DNA of 64,000 nt from Alloalcanivorax marinus (GTDB taxonomy: Bacteria; Pseudomonadota; Gammaproteobacteria; Pseudomonadales; Alcanivoracaceae): assembly GCF_016785095.1 (NCBI RefSeq), contig NZ_JAEKJB010000010.1, positions 62,001 through 126,000 on the forward strand, given 5' to 3'. Position numbers and translations under genes: made by a program. The notes beneath the pieces were generated by a model. That model worked only from the letters and a program-made list of their open reading frames with translations, searched no databases and was not told where the DNA came from. This document shows positions 8,512 to 15,857 of this stretch, in pieces. Position 1 is the first letter of the stretch. Every line of letters starts with the position of its first letter.

Positions 8512-9348
8512 TCAGCGGCGATAATAGCGCATGCGACGGTACAAACCGACCAGCACGCCGAGCGCGCCGCCACTGAGCAAACCGGTCAGGTGGGCGGTGT
8601 TGGCGACCACGCCGGACAGGCCCACGTAGCAGATCACCAGCCAGACCAGCATCAATACCACAATCTCCTTGCGCAATTGATACCCGGCCGCCGGATTGAC
8701 CTTGCCATACAGCCACAGATAGCCCAGCAGGCCATACACCACACCGGACAGACCACCAAAACGCGGGCCCGTATCGAGGTACTGCGCGAAGTTGGAAATC
8801 GCCGCCACCACCAGGGTGATGGCCAGCAGTTGAAGGCTGGACTGGAAACGCTCGATCAGGCGCCCCAGGTCGCACCACCACAGCAGGTTGAAGATGATGT
8901 GCAACACCGAGAAGTGCAGCAGCATGGGCGTCAGCAGCCGCCAGGGCTGGGCCGCCAGCCCCTGCACCGTGTCCGGGAACATCAGCGCTTCGTAGAGCCC
9001 CGGCCCGATCACATAGGGAGAAAGAAAGATCAGCACGCAGGCAATCAGCCCGGTGCGGGTCACCGGCCCCAGGCTGGCGAACCAGCCACCGGAGAACACC
9101 CGCTCCCGGGGCAGCCCGGTGACCGGTTCGCTGGCCTGCCAGGCGTCATCCTGCCACTTGCCGGCCAGCGGGTTATTAAGAAACTCACGGGCCAGTTCCC
9201 GGGCCTCGTCCTGGCGGGCGGCGTCGAGGAGAAACAGGGTGTAGTGCCCGTCCCGTTCCTCGGTGCGCGTGTCGATGCCGCGCCGCGCCAACAGGTCGGC
9301 CAGACGTTTAGCCAGGGAGGCGTTATTGATACGGACCAGTTCCCGCAT
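8512..9348 (-). CDS. glpG: Rhomboid intramembrane serine protease, GlpG type
   Basis: A 278-residue inner-membrane protease. Residues 1-60 form the cytosolic GlpG N-terminal domain, then six membrane segments follow. The catalytic dyad is Ser201 in GGLSGVVYG and His253 in TAHLTG; the oxyanion-site residues His150 and Asn154 are in HIIFN. These positions nearly coincide with E. coli GlpG (S201, H254, H150, N154). The cytosolic domain and length argue against a rhombosortase, which is shorter. It lies between the zinc lipoprotein and tatT on the same strand. Confidence 0.93.
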   Translation of the reverse strand: MRELVRINNASLAKRLADLLARRGIDTRTEERDGHYTLFLLDAARQDEARELAREFLNNPLAGKWQDDAWQASEPVTGLPRERVFSGGWFASLGPVTRTGLIACVLIFLSPYVIGPGLYEALMFPDTVQGLAAQPWRLLTPMLLHFSVLHIIFNLLWWCDLGRLIERFQSSLQLLAITLVVAAISNFAQYLDTGPRFGGLSGVVYGLLGYLWLYGKVNPAAGYQLRKEIVVLMLVWLVICYVGLSGVVANTAHLTGLLSGGALGVLVGLYRRMRYYRR

Positions 9349-9366
9349 GGGTTTCCTCGTTGTGAA

Positions 9367-9388
9367 TCGCGGCTCCAGCCGCTCCTAC
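9367..9388. repeat. REP-like sequence (single copy)
   Basis: TCGCGGCTCCAGCCGCTCCT followed by AC, a slightly imperfect copy of the dispersed REP palindrome, in the gap between the zinc lipoprotein gene and glpG. Confidence 0.6.
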
Positions 9389-9432
9389 GGGTTGGGTACG
9401 GCGCGCGGAGGGAATGCCTTCGGTCGCGACGC

Positions 9433-10557
9433 TCACTCAAGCTCCTCGGCCAGCGCGTCCACCCGCTCCCAGAAGCAAGGCCACTGCCCGCCGCAGCTTA
9501 GCAGTATTTTCTGGAAGTCCCCCACCAGGCCGTAATAATCATGGACTCCGTTAAGGCGGGCATTGTTCAGCGTGCCCTCGAAGAACCCGCCGTAGGCGTC
9601 CAGGCCCGGCACCGCCTCGGCACGGGCACGGAAGGCGCGGCGCAATTCCTCGATCAGGGCCGCCTTGCGTGCCGCCATGGTGTCCGGGGGCAGCTCCCCG
9701 GCGTACAGGGCGGCCAGTTTATCGCGGGTATCACCCACCAGATCCAGGAACGCATCCCTGGCACGGTCCCGGCGCCGCCAGCGGTCCAGATCCACGGTCA
9801 GGTCATGGTGGGCCAGATAACGCAGAGTGCCCTCCCTGGCCACCATGGTGGCCAGGGATTCGTTGAAGCGGGTATGGTCGGCGATGTACAGGCGCCGGTG
9901 TACCAGTTCGTGGAGCAGCAGTTCCACCAGCGCCGGACCGGAGCGATTGATCATGGGCGTGGTCAGAGGATCGTCGAACCAGCCCAGGGTGGAATAGGCG
10001 ATGGCGCCGCCCACATAGGTATCCCACCCCTCGCCGGCCAGTTTGTCGGCTTCCTCGCGGGCCGCCTGTTCCTGAAAATAACCGCGATAGCTGAGGCACC
10101 CGACGAACGGAAAGCACCAGGTCTTCGGCTCGAAGGAAAAACGCGGCGCCGCCATCACGTTCCACACCACCGCATCGCGATCCAGGTGAACATAGCCGCG
10201 GTACACCCCATCGGCGGGCAGTGCCATGTCGCGGTCGGCGAAGCGCAATACGTCCTCGGCCAGGATCAGTTGTTGGCGCACCGGAGCCGGCGTGTCCGGA
10301 TCGGCCACCACCCGCTCCACCGGCTCGCGCTGATGCATCAGGCTGAAATGCCCCTTCACCGCCTGGCCGTAGTAGCCAAGCTGGCAACCGGATAAAAGCA
10401 GATACAAGATGCAGGCTACAGGGTACAGCGTGAGGCGCCTGCCGGCATGACGGAGAGCAGCGCCCCCCGCGCTGCCGGCCCCGCGAGCGCGGGCACGGCT
10501 TTTGGCGCGGCACGGCACGATACCCGCTGTATCCTTTATCCTGAATCCTGTCTCCAT
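9433..10557 (-). CDS. Putative zinc aminopeptidase lipoprotein (PF10023-like)
   Basis: A frame of 374 codons. Cys58 lies in a lipobox (LLLSGC) followed by QLGYYGQAVKGHFSLM, as in the DUF2265/Aminopep (PF10023) family, where the Cys follows a short signal peptide. The zinc motif HELVHRRLY is in the middle (about residue 217), with a following Glu in FNESLATMVA. The only ATG is at 10557, 2 bases after the efpL stop, giving an unusually long, Arg-rich 45-residue leader before the hydrophobic segment. That leader and the signal peptide are encoded by a pair of inverted repeat copies (10401-10553). The true start could be a non-ATG codon near 10423 if the native start was lost. The enzyme domain call is firm; the start is not. 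Confidence 0.8.
   Translation of the reverse strand: METGFRIKDTAGIVPCRAKSRARARGAGSAGGAALRHAGRRLTLYPVACILYLLLSGCQLGYYGQAVKGHFSLMHQREPVERVVADPDTPAPVRQQLILAEDVLRFADRDMALPADGVYRGYVHLDRDAVVWNVMAAPRFSFEPKTWCFPFVGCLSYRGYFQEQAAREEADKLAGEGWDTYVGGAIAYSTLGWFDDPLTTPMINRSGPALVELLLHELVHRRLYIADHTRFNESLATMVAREGTLRYLAHHDLTVDLDRWRRRDRARDAFLDLVGDTRDKLAALYAGELPPDTMAARKAALIEELRRAFRARAEAVPGLDAYGGFFEGTLNNARLNGVHDYYGLVGDFQKILLSCGGQWPCFWERVDALAEELE
10401..10553. repeat. Dispersed repeat element with ~30-bp imperfect terminal inverted repeats
   Basis: Copy A at 10401-10430 and copy B at 10525-10553 are inverted relative to each other and match at about 24 of 30 positions; both carry the unit CGCTGTAYCCTNTANCCTG. A third copy is at 29518-29544. 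Between A and B lies a very GC-rich 94-base segment. The pair looks like a small non-autonomous element (MITE/REPIN-like). It lies directly after the efpL stop and forms the 5' coding part of the zinc lipoprotein gene. Confidence 0.6.
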
Positions 10558-10559
10558 CT

Positions 10560-11126
10560 TTACGCCCGGGACATGAATTTCCGTTCCGCGGTATTGATGC
10601 GCACCTTCTCGCCTTCCTGCAGGTACTCCGGCACCTGCACCACCAGGCCGGTTTCCAGGGTGGCGGGCTTGGTGCGGGCGCTGGCCGAGGCCGCCTTCAT
10701 GGCCGGCGCCGTTTCGGTGATGGTGAGCACCACCGAGGCGGGCAGCTCCAGGCCGATGACCGTTTCACCCACGCGCAGGGCCAGCAGGCCGTCGCCATCC
10801 TCGGTGATGAAGGCCAGTTCGTCGGCGATGTCGTCACCCTTGATCGGGTACTGGGAGAAATCCTCATCGTCCATGAACACATAGTCGTCGCCGTCGAGGT
10901 AGGAGAAATGCACCGGTCGGCGCACCAGCGACACCGTGGGGACATCGTCGTCGCCTTTGAAGCGCTCTTCGAATTTGGAGCCACCGCCTACCTGTTGCGC
11001 GCGTACCCGGTAGAGGGTGGCGGCGCCCCGGGCGGAGGGGGATTGGACATCGATCTGGCGGATCACGAACAGGCCGCCGTTGTGCTCGATCACATCGGCT
11101 TTCTTCAAGTCACTGGCTCGGGTCAC
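10560..11126 (-). CDS. efpL: Elongation factor P-like protein EfpL (YeiP)
   Basis: A 188-residue EF-P paralogue with three beta-barrel domains. The loop SPSARGAATLYR (about 29-40) is the YeiP/EfpL signature in place of the EF-P lysine-bearing loop, and EERFKGDDDVPTVSLVRR and ITETAPAMKAASASARTKPA follow as in E. coli YeiP. EfpL binds the ribosomal E site and relieves stalling at certain proline-containing motifs, without needing the EF-P lysine modification (family knowledge). It lies 79 bases after olsA and its stop codon is 2 bases before the lipoprotein frame. Confidence 0.93.
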   Translation of the reverse strand: MTRASDLKKADVIEHNGGLFVIRQIDVQSPSARGAATLYRVRAQQVGGGSKFEERFKGDDDVPTVSLVRRPVHFSYLDGDDYVFMDDEDFSQYPIKGDDIADELAFITEDGDGLLALRVGETVIGLELPASVVLTITETAPAMKAASASARTKPATLETGLVVQVPEYLQEGEKVRINTAERKFMSRA

Positions 11127-11205
11127 GGGCCTTCCTCATGGTGGACGAAACGGGGCTCATGGTAGCAAAAAAACGGTTCGTCGCGATTCGGGCGTGGCGC
11201 GGGTT

Positions 11206-11973
11206 TCAACCGAGGCCGGCGATGATCTGTTCGCGGGCCAGGCGGGCCCGTTCGCGGGGTTCGGCGGCGGGCACCGGCGGGCCGAAGGTGAGGTCCACGA
11301 CGATGCGTTCGCGGCCCAGCAGGCGCCACAGATGGTGGTGCAGTTCATCATCGTCGATGAAGGCCAGGGCCGGGTCCGCCCGCCCGACGGCGTCCCGGTA
11401 ACGCAGCGCCACCGTCTGCACCGGCATGCCCTCGGCGGCGGCGAACAGCTGGGGGAAGAAACGACGCACGCTTGCGCCGTCCGTGGTGGTGCCTTCCGGG
11501 AACACCAGGATGGCGCGCCCAAGGCCAAGGTGCTCGCGGATTTCCCCGGCCTTGAGCCGGGATTCACCGGCGCCGCGACGAATGAACAGGGTGCCCACGG
11601 AACGCGCCAGCCAGCCGATCACCGGCCACCGCGCCACCTCCGCCTTGGACAGAAAGTGGCAGGGCCGGGCCGCCGCGATCACCGGGATATCCAGCCAGGA
11701 GACGTGGTTGGCCACCAGGAACAGCGGGCCACCACGCAGCGCCCCATGGACGCGCAGTTCGACGCCCATGATCGCCAGCAAGCGCAGGCACCAGCGCTGC
11801 TTGGCAAGCAGGATCTCCGGTCGATGAGGGTCGCGGGCGGCGCGCCGCCAGGCCGCCTCCACCACCCCGGCGATCAGATGGCCGACAATGCGTACGGCCC
11901 GCCACAGACGGCGGGCCAGTATCAGCGGGCGGCCTTGCGCCGCGCCCTCCAGGGACCAGTCCCGTTCGTTCAT
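11206..11973 (-). CDS. olsA: Lysophospholipid acyltransferase, probable OlsA (lyso-ornithine lipid O-acyltransferase)
   Basis: A 255-residue PlsC-family acyltransferase. The catalytic block NHVSWLD and the acyl-acceptor block FPEGTTTDG are present in order, with a hydrophobic stretch near residues 25-40. The ATG at 11973 overlaps the olsB stop by 4 bases (ATGA), so this start is preferred over a longer frame to 12117. Direct coupling to an OlsB-like gene argues for OlsA, which adds the second acyl chain to lyso-ornithine lipid, rather than a generic phosphatidate-pathway PlsC. A generic PlsC remains possible. Confidence 0.8.
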   Translation of the reverse strand: MNERDWSLEGAAQGRPLILARRLWRAVRIVGHLIAGVVEAAWRRAARDPHRPEILLAKQRWCLRLLAIMGVELRVHGALRGGPLFLVANHVSWLDIPVIAAARPCHFLSKAEVARWPVIGWLARSVGTLFIRRGAGESRLKAGEIREHLGLGRAILVFPEGTTTDGASVRRFFPQLFAAAEGMPVQTVALRYRDAVGRADPALAFIDDDELHHHLWRLLGRERIVVDLTFGPPVPAAEPRERARLAREQIIAGLG

Positions 11974-12803
11974 ACCATCGCGACCGCGCGCTCCGCCACC
12001 CCGGCCTGGCCGGTCTGCAGAAAGTGCTGCACATAGCGGGCCGGCAGGCGGTCCACCTCCATCAGGATGAAGTAATCCAGGCAATTGAATGCCGGGTCCC
12101 AGCATGGCTCGCCACACACCCGGGCGCCCATGCGCAAATATGCCTTCAGTAGCGGCGGCATCCTAACCTTGGCGGCCACCGCGTCGCCGGGCATCGGCGC
12201 CAGCCGGCAGCGGGGTGTGACCCGCAACCCGGCGGGCGCCAGATGGTCCTCGCGAATACGCTGGTCAATGGCCGCCACGTTGTAGTCCTCGCCGAGGGCA
12301 ATGCTGGCGCAGCCGATCAGATAGCGCACCTCGTTCTCGAGCATGTAGCGGGCCAACCGGGCCCACAGTACCGTGATCACGGCCCCGCCGCGATGGTCCG
12401 GGTGAATGCAGGTGCGACCGATTTCCGCCACGCCGCCAGAGAGCGTGTCCACCAACGGCATGTGGAACTCACTGGCGGAATAGAAACCGCCGGTGCGCGC
12501 CACCCGGTCACCGGGTAGCACGCGGGTGTAACCGACCAGCTCGCCGGTGCGGTTGTCACGCACCACCAGGTGCAGGCAATGGCGGTCGAAACGGTCCCGG
12601 TCCAGGCCGAAGGGGGCGCTGAAACTGGCGCCGTACTCCTGGGAAAAAATCCGGTAACGCAACCGTTGCACCTTGAGGATCTCCCGCCGCGACCGGGTAA
12701 AGTAGGCACTGAAGCGACTGCCCTCCTCCGCGTCCCTGGGCCGGTTTCTGGGTCGGAACGGCGGACGCAGGGCTTTGATCCTTCCAGCGGCTTGCGCAAG
12801 CAT
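11970..12803 (-). CDS. olsB: GNAT-type L-ornithine N-alpha-acyltransferase, probable OlsB
   Basis: A 277-residue protein with the OlsB/autoinducer-synthase-like acyltransferase fold. Motifs include VQRLRYRIFSQEYGASF near 45-61, then VGYTRVLPGD, VAEIGRTCIHPDHRGGAVI and the DYFILMEVDRLPARY segment near the C-terminus. OlsB transfers a 3-hydroxyacyl chain from ACP to ornithine, making lyso-ornithine lipid, a phosphate-free membrane lipid often used under phosphate limitation (family knowledge). It is followed directly by olsA. The 167-base upstream region shared with the divergent CDGSH gene contains an 8-bp hairpin (12808-12843). Confidence 0.85.
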   Translation of the reverse strand: MLAQAAGRIKALRPPFRPRNRPRDAEEGSRFSAYFTRSRREILKVQRLRYRIFSQEYGASFSAPFGLDRDRFDRHCLHLVVRDNRTGELVGYTRVLPGDRVARTGGFYSASEFHMPLVDTLSGGVAEIGRTCIHPDHRGGAVITVLWARLARYMLENEVRYLIGCASIALGEDYNVAAIDQRIREDHLAPAGLRVTPRCRLAPMPGDAVAAKVRMPPLLKAYLRMGARVCGEPCWDPAFNCLDYFILMEVDRLPARYVQHFLQTGQAGVAERAVAMV

Positions 12804-12807
12804 AACG

Positions 12808-12843
12808 GGCTCCCAACATTATTTTCCGGCCAGTCTGGGAGCC
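12808..12843. promoter_or_regulatory. 8-bp inverted repeat in the olsB upstream region
   Basis: GGCTCCCA (12808-12815) and TGGGAGCC (12836-12843) with a 20-base spacer, starting 5 bases before the olsB start. A further CTGGGAGCC stands near 12889-12897. It could be a leader hairpin affecting olsB translation. No Pho-box-like repeat was recognised. Confidence 0.35.
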
Positions 12844-12970
12844 GCCGGTTGCCGCGCGGTGACAAAAACATGACCATCCCGCGACAGCCTGGGAGCCTTT
12901 GGAAGCACCTCGCGCCTCCGGGCTTACGGGCGGGCCCACGATCAGGACGCCCTTTTGGGAAGGAATAAAA

Positions 12971-13243
12971 ATGAGAGATGAAGCCGCGGCGGAGCCGCGC
13001 TACCCGCAACCGGTCAGAATGCAGCCCGGCGAAACCCGCTACTGGTGCGCCTGCGGGCACAGCGACGCGGCGCCCTTCTGCACCGATGAGCGCTGCCCGG
13101 CAAGCGACCGGGTGCCTTACAGTGCCACCAAGGAAGAGATCGTGCTGTTTTGCGGGTGTGGCGCCACCAGCCGCCCGCCCCATTGCGACGGCGCCCATGT
13201 CGGCCTGAAAAAAAGAACGCCCTGGTGGCGGCGCTGGCGTTAA
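12971..13243 (+). CDS. Double CDGSH-type iron-sulfur protein with one altered site
   Basis: A 90-residue protein with two CDGSH (zf-CDGSH) motifs. The second is complete: Cys61, Cys63, Cys72 and His76 in CGCG...PHCDGAH. The first has Cys26, Cys28 and Cys37 but reads CTDERC where CDGSH is expected, so the histidine ligand position is Arg41 with Cys42 next to it. Such proteins bind 2Fe-2S clusters and take part in redox or cluster transfer. The ATG at 12971 has AAGGA upstream. It is divergent from olsB. Confidence 0.85.
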   Translation: MRDEAAAEPRYPQPVRMQPGETRYWCACGHSDAAPFCTDERCPASDRVPYSATKEEIVLFCGCGATSRPPHCDGAHVGLKKRTPWWRRWR

Positions 13244-13366
13244 ACCAGCTCTGAGTAACGCTTTAAAACCGATTAAAATCCATATCCGGAACGGGCCGGA
13301 CAACCGGCTTTCCCTTTATGTTCAAACCTGAATGGGTTGTATTTCACCCGGTAGGGTGTGTCGATG

Positions 13367-14059
13367 TTAGTCGCGGCGGCGGCGTGGCCGCCCGCGGCCC
13401 CGGTTACTGACACGATGGCCGGTCAGGGCTTCCACCTCATCGGTGAAGCCGGGGTCGCCGGTGAGCTGATTGCGCTCCACGGCATCGTGAATCAAAGCCG
13501 TTTCCGAAGCCTTGGGAGTCTGTTGCGCGTAACGTTCATAGATAATACGGCGATGCAGCTCATCGTCCGCCAGAGCCAGGTAATCCGGGTCCAGATCCAG
13601 AATCGGCTTGGCACCCCGCTGCATGCGCTCCGAGTAGCTGCTCCAGGGATACCACTCCACGCTCCGGGCCCTGCCTAGACGCACCGGCAGTTGCTCCAGA
13701 TACCGATCACAGGCCAACAGCCAGCTCGGTTGAACCGGGCTGGAACGATAACGGCTTTCCCACAGGGTGCCGCGCCGCTCCTCACGCCGGTTGCGATGCC
13801 GGGTCATGCGGGCCGCCAGTGATTTCATGAAACTCCCAAGAGCCCCTTCGTCGGGCCCGGGATTAATCAGCAAGTGAACTTCTTCGGGCAACAAACACCA
13901 TGCGTAAACATCAACCCCGAAACTATGTTTTAGTTCTTTTACGTCCGCCAGATATTTAAGGTAGTCCTCTTCTTCCTTGAATACAGCCTGGCGATTATGG
14001 CCCCGGTGAAGTATATGGTGGGGGTAACCCGGAAGAACAACGCGCCTCTTCCTCGGCAT
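13367..14059 (-). CDS. REP-associated tyrosine transposase-like protein (Y1_Tnp/RAYT), altered HUH
   Basis: A 230-residue member of the IS200-like Y1 family (PF01797). The start MPRKRRVVLPGYPHHILHRG and the RQAVF pattern are typical of RAYT proteins. The expected NHVH (HUH) site reads PEEVH at 58-62, so the first metal-binding His is replaced by Glu60. The candidate catalytic Tyr120 in CDRYLEQLPVRLG and the following WYPWSSY are kept. Whether it is active is open. It is a single gene with no accessory transposon genes. AT-rich upstream DNA carries inverted repeats (14123-14204). RAYTs are usually single-copy, chromosomally domesticated genes linked to REP sequences. Confidence 0.8.
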   Translation of the reverse strand: MPRKRRVVLPGYPHHILHRGHNRQAVFKEEEDYLKYLADVKELKHSFGVDVYAWCLLPEEVHLLINPGPDEGALGSFMKSLAARMTRHRNRREERRGTLWESRYRSSPVQPSWLLACDRYLEQLPVRLGRARSVEWYPWSSYSERMQRGAKPILDLDPDYLALADDELHRRIIYERYAQQTPKASETALIHDAVERNQLTGDPGFTDEVEALTGHRVSNRGRGRPRRRRD

Positions 14060-14122
14060 GCTATCCCTCTAATAACGCTTTATTATTGGACGATAGTCTA
14101 GCCGCAAAACCCTGCGAAATAA

Positions 14123-14204
14123 ATTAGTTACAGCACTTTTAAAATATGTCCGTCCCCTTTTTCTGATTAACATGTTGCTCACGCAAAAAGGGGACGTAAC
14201 TAAT
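14123..14204. repeat. Nested inverted repeats next to the RAYT gene
   Basis: CGTCCCCTTTTT (14151-14162) pairs perfectly with AAAAAGGGGACG (14185-14196) across 22 bases. Outside it, ATTAGTTAC (14123-14131) pairs with GTAACTAAT (14196-14204). The right half is contiguous, while the left half is split by about 20 bases. The segment is markedly AT-rich compared with its surroundings. It is a likely recognition structure or remnant end of the transposase element, and may also serve as a terminator. Confidence 0.6.
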
Positions 14205-14276
14205 ATCTAATAAACCTTCTTTTAATCACCAAATCTGATACCGAGGCCATTGACTCGCCACAATGTGTACATGTGT

Positions 14277-15014
14277 TTATTTTTCTTCCAGGGTTTGCTG
14301 AAAGAACCGCAGTACCCGTCGCCAGCTATCCTCGGCGGCGTTCGGCTCATGGTAGGCGCGAAGGGGGCTGTAGCCGGACAGGCGCTTGAAAACAAAGGTC
14401 TGGTGATCATTCATGAAGGAGTGGCCCGCGTCGGGATAGGTTTTGACATCGTGGGGCACACCCAGCTCGGAGAGGTGCCGGGCCAGGCGTTCACCGTGCC
14501 CGCCATAAACCAGATCCTGTTTCCCCCAACCGCCCACCACTGGGCAGATGCCGGTCAATGCCGTGGCCTTGCGCGGCACGCCACCGTAGAACGGCGCCAC
14601 CACCCGGAGGCCACCCCGGGCGGCGTAAAGCAGCGCGAAGCGTCCGCCCATGCAGAACCCCATCATCGCAACCTTGGTCACCGGCTGTTGGTCCTGCTCC
14701 AGCAGCCAGAGGCGGCAGGCCTCAAGCTGCTCGAAGGCCGCGCCGTGACCGAGTTCGTGGTCACGAAGGGTGCGAACCACGCACAGTGAGCGGGCCCCGG
14801 CGCGATCGTAGAGATCCGGCGCCAGCACCGGGTAGCCGTTATCCGCCAGACGCCGGGCAATGCGCGCCTGGTCGTCGCTGAAACCGAAGATATCGTGGAT
14901 CACGATCACCGCAGCATTCAGCCCGTTAGGCTGTTGGGGCACAAACCAGCGGGCACGCATGCGGTGGCCATCCGGCAGGGTGACGTGGGTCAGGTGAGGG
15001 TCCTTGGCGTTCAT
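14277..15014 (-). CDS. Dienelactone hydrolase family protein
   Basis: A 245-residue alpha/beta hydrolase. The catalytic triad can be placed at Cys121 (GFCMGG), Asp167 (GKQD) and His198 (DAGHSF), the Cys-nucleophile arrangement of dienelactone hydrolase. IVIHDIFGFSDDQARIARRLADNGY at the N-terminal side is also characteristic. The cytoplasmic enzyme may open lactones or hydrolyse esters; no aromatic-ring-cleavage genes are nearby, so a dienelactone substrate is not implied. It is divergent from the permease-like gene at 15153. Confidence 0.88.
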   Translation of the reverse strand: MNAKDPHLTHVTLPDGHRMRARWFVPQQPNGLNAAVIVIHDIFGFSDDQARIARRLADNGYPVLAPDLYDRAGARSLCVVRTLRDHELGHGAAFEQLEACRLWLLEQDQQPVTKVAMMGFCMGGRFALLYAARGGLRVVAPFYGGVPRKATALTGICPVVGGWGKQDLVYGGHGERLARHLSELGVPHDVKTYPDAGHSFMNDHQTFVFKRLSGYSPLRAYHEPNAAEDSWRRVLRFFQQTLEEK

Positions 15015-15152
15015 GGTCGCTCCTTGAGTGGTGTTTTTTTCACCAGCCTACCGCAACCCCATGGTTCTGCCAGCGCGCCGCCGCCGATTGGCCCGGCCGA
15101 CCGAATCCGGCACGATGCCCCGTTTTCTTTCCGCCTTTTATGGAGGACCCGA

Positions 15153-15767
15153 ATGTATTCCTTTTCGTCCGCCCTGCCGGCGCTGTTCGGCGGCCTGTTC
15201 CAATGGGACGCGGCGGTGGCCGCCCAATTCGGTTATTTGTTGATGGCGGTGCCCGGCGTGCTGCTGGGCGCCCTGGTGGGCCTGTTGCCGGGCTGGTTGC
15301 TGGGACGCGGGCCGGCCCGGCGACCGGCGGTGGCCGCCGCTCTGGCGATGGTGCCCTGGCGGACGCTGCTGATCGGCTGGCTGGTGGCTCTGCCGGTGTT
15401 CGGTCTGGCGCTGCTGGGCATCGGCGAGAAAGCCACCGCCTGGCTGATGCCGCAGGCGGGGTTCACCGCCGGCCTGTGGCTCACCGCCAGCGGCGCCACC
15501 CGTGCCGGCGGGCCGCGTAGCCTGCCGTTAAGCGCGGTGCGTGCCGGCCGCACCGCCTTGATGGTAATCAGCGGGTTGATCATGGCCAACGCCGTGGTCG
15601 GCGCTGGCGGTCTCGGCAGGCCCTGGCTGGAGGGCATGCAGACGCTGGAGATCGAGCAGACCCTGCGCGCCACCGGCCAGCACTTCTCCGTCCTACTGGT
15701 GGTGGACTGGGTGCTGGCCGTGCCGCAGGCGCTGCTGGTCTGGTTCGCGGCGCGACGGAATCCTTGA
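15153..15767 (+). CDS. Solitary ABC-permease-like membrane protein (OpuAB/YehW-like)
   Basis: A 204-residue hydrophobic protein with about five membrane segments. The C-terminal half carries a pattern seen in osmoprotectant and methionine ABC permeases: ALMVISGLIMANAVVGAGGLG followed by GMQTLEIEQTL. The cytoplasmic coupling loop normally located before it, with the EAA...G consensus that contacts the ATPase, is short and not recognisable (SGATRAGGPRSLPLSAV). No ATP-binding or substrate-binding gene is adjacent. ATG at 15153 with GGAGG at 15142-15146. It may be a decayed or repurposed permease, or part of a transporter encoded elsewhere. Confidence 0.55.
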   Translation: MYSFSSALPALFGGLFQWDAAVAAQFGYLLMAVPGVLLGALVGLLPGWLLGRGPARRPAVAAALAMVPWRTLLIGWLVALPVFGLALLGIGEKATAWLMPQAGFTAGLWLTASGATRAGGPRSLPLSAVRAGRTALMVISGLIMANAVVGAGGLGRPWLEGMQTLEIEQTLRATGQHFSVLLVVDWVLAVPQALLVWFAARRNP

Positions 15768-15792
15768 TTCGTGGCCGGCGGGCCTTGATCGA

Positions 15793-15854
15793 TCGCGCCT
15801 CAAGCCGCTCCCGCCGCCGCCCGATACACGCGGCAGGGGCGGCTTCAGCCGCGA
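15793..15854. repeat. Imperfect REP doublet
   Basis: TCGCGCCTCAAGCCGCTCC (15793-15811) faces GGGGCGGCTTCAGCCGCGA (15836-15854) in inverted orientation, between the permease-like gene and ppc, which converge here. It can form a hairpin and may act as a shared terminator. Confidence 0.6.
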
Positions 15855-15857
15855 TAC

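Noticed and set aside
8512..9348. Rhomboid gene as a rhombosortase serving the GlyGly-CTERM protease
   Set aside because: It has the GlpG cytosolic domain and catalytic numbering and is longer than rhombosortases; it is also 11 kb away.
12804..12970. Riboswitch or Pho box in the olsB-CDGSH divergent region
   Set aside because: Only one 8-bp inverted repeat is visible; no known riboswitch core or Pho-box direct repeats were recognised.
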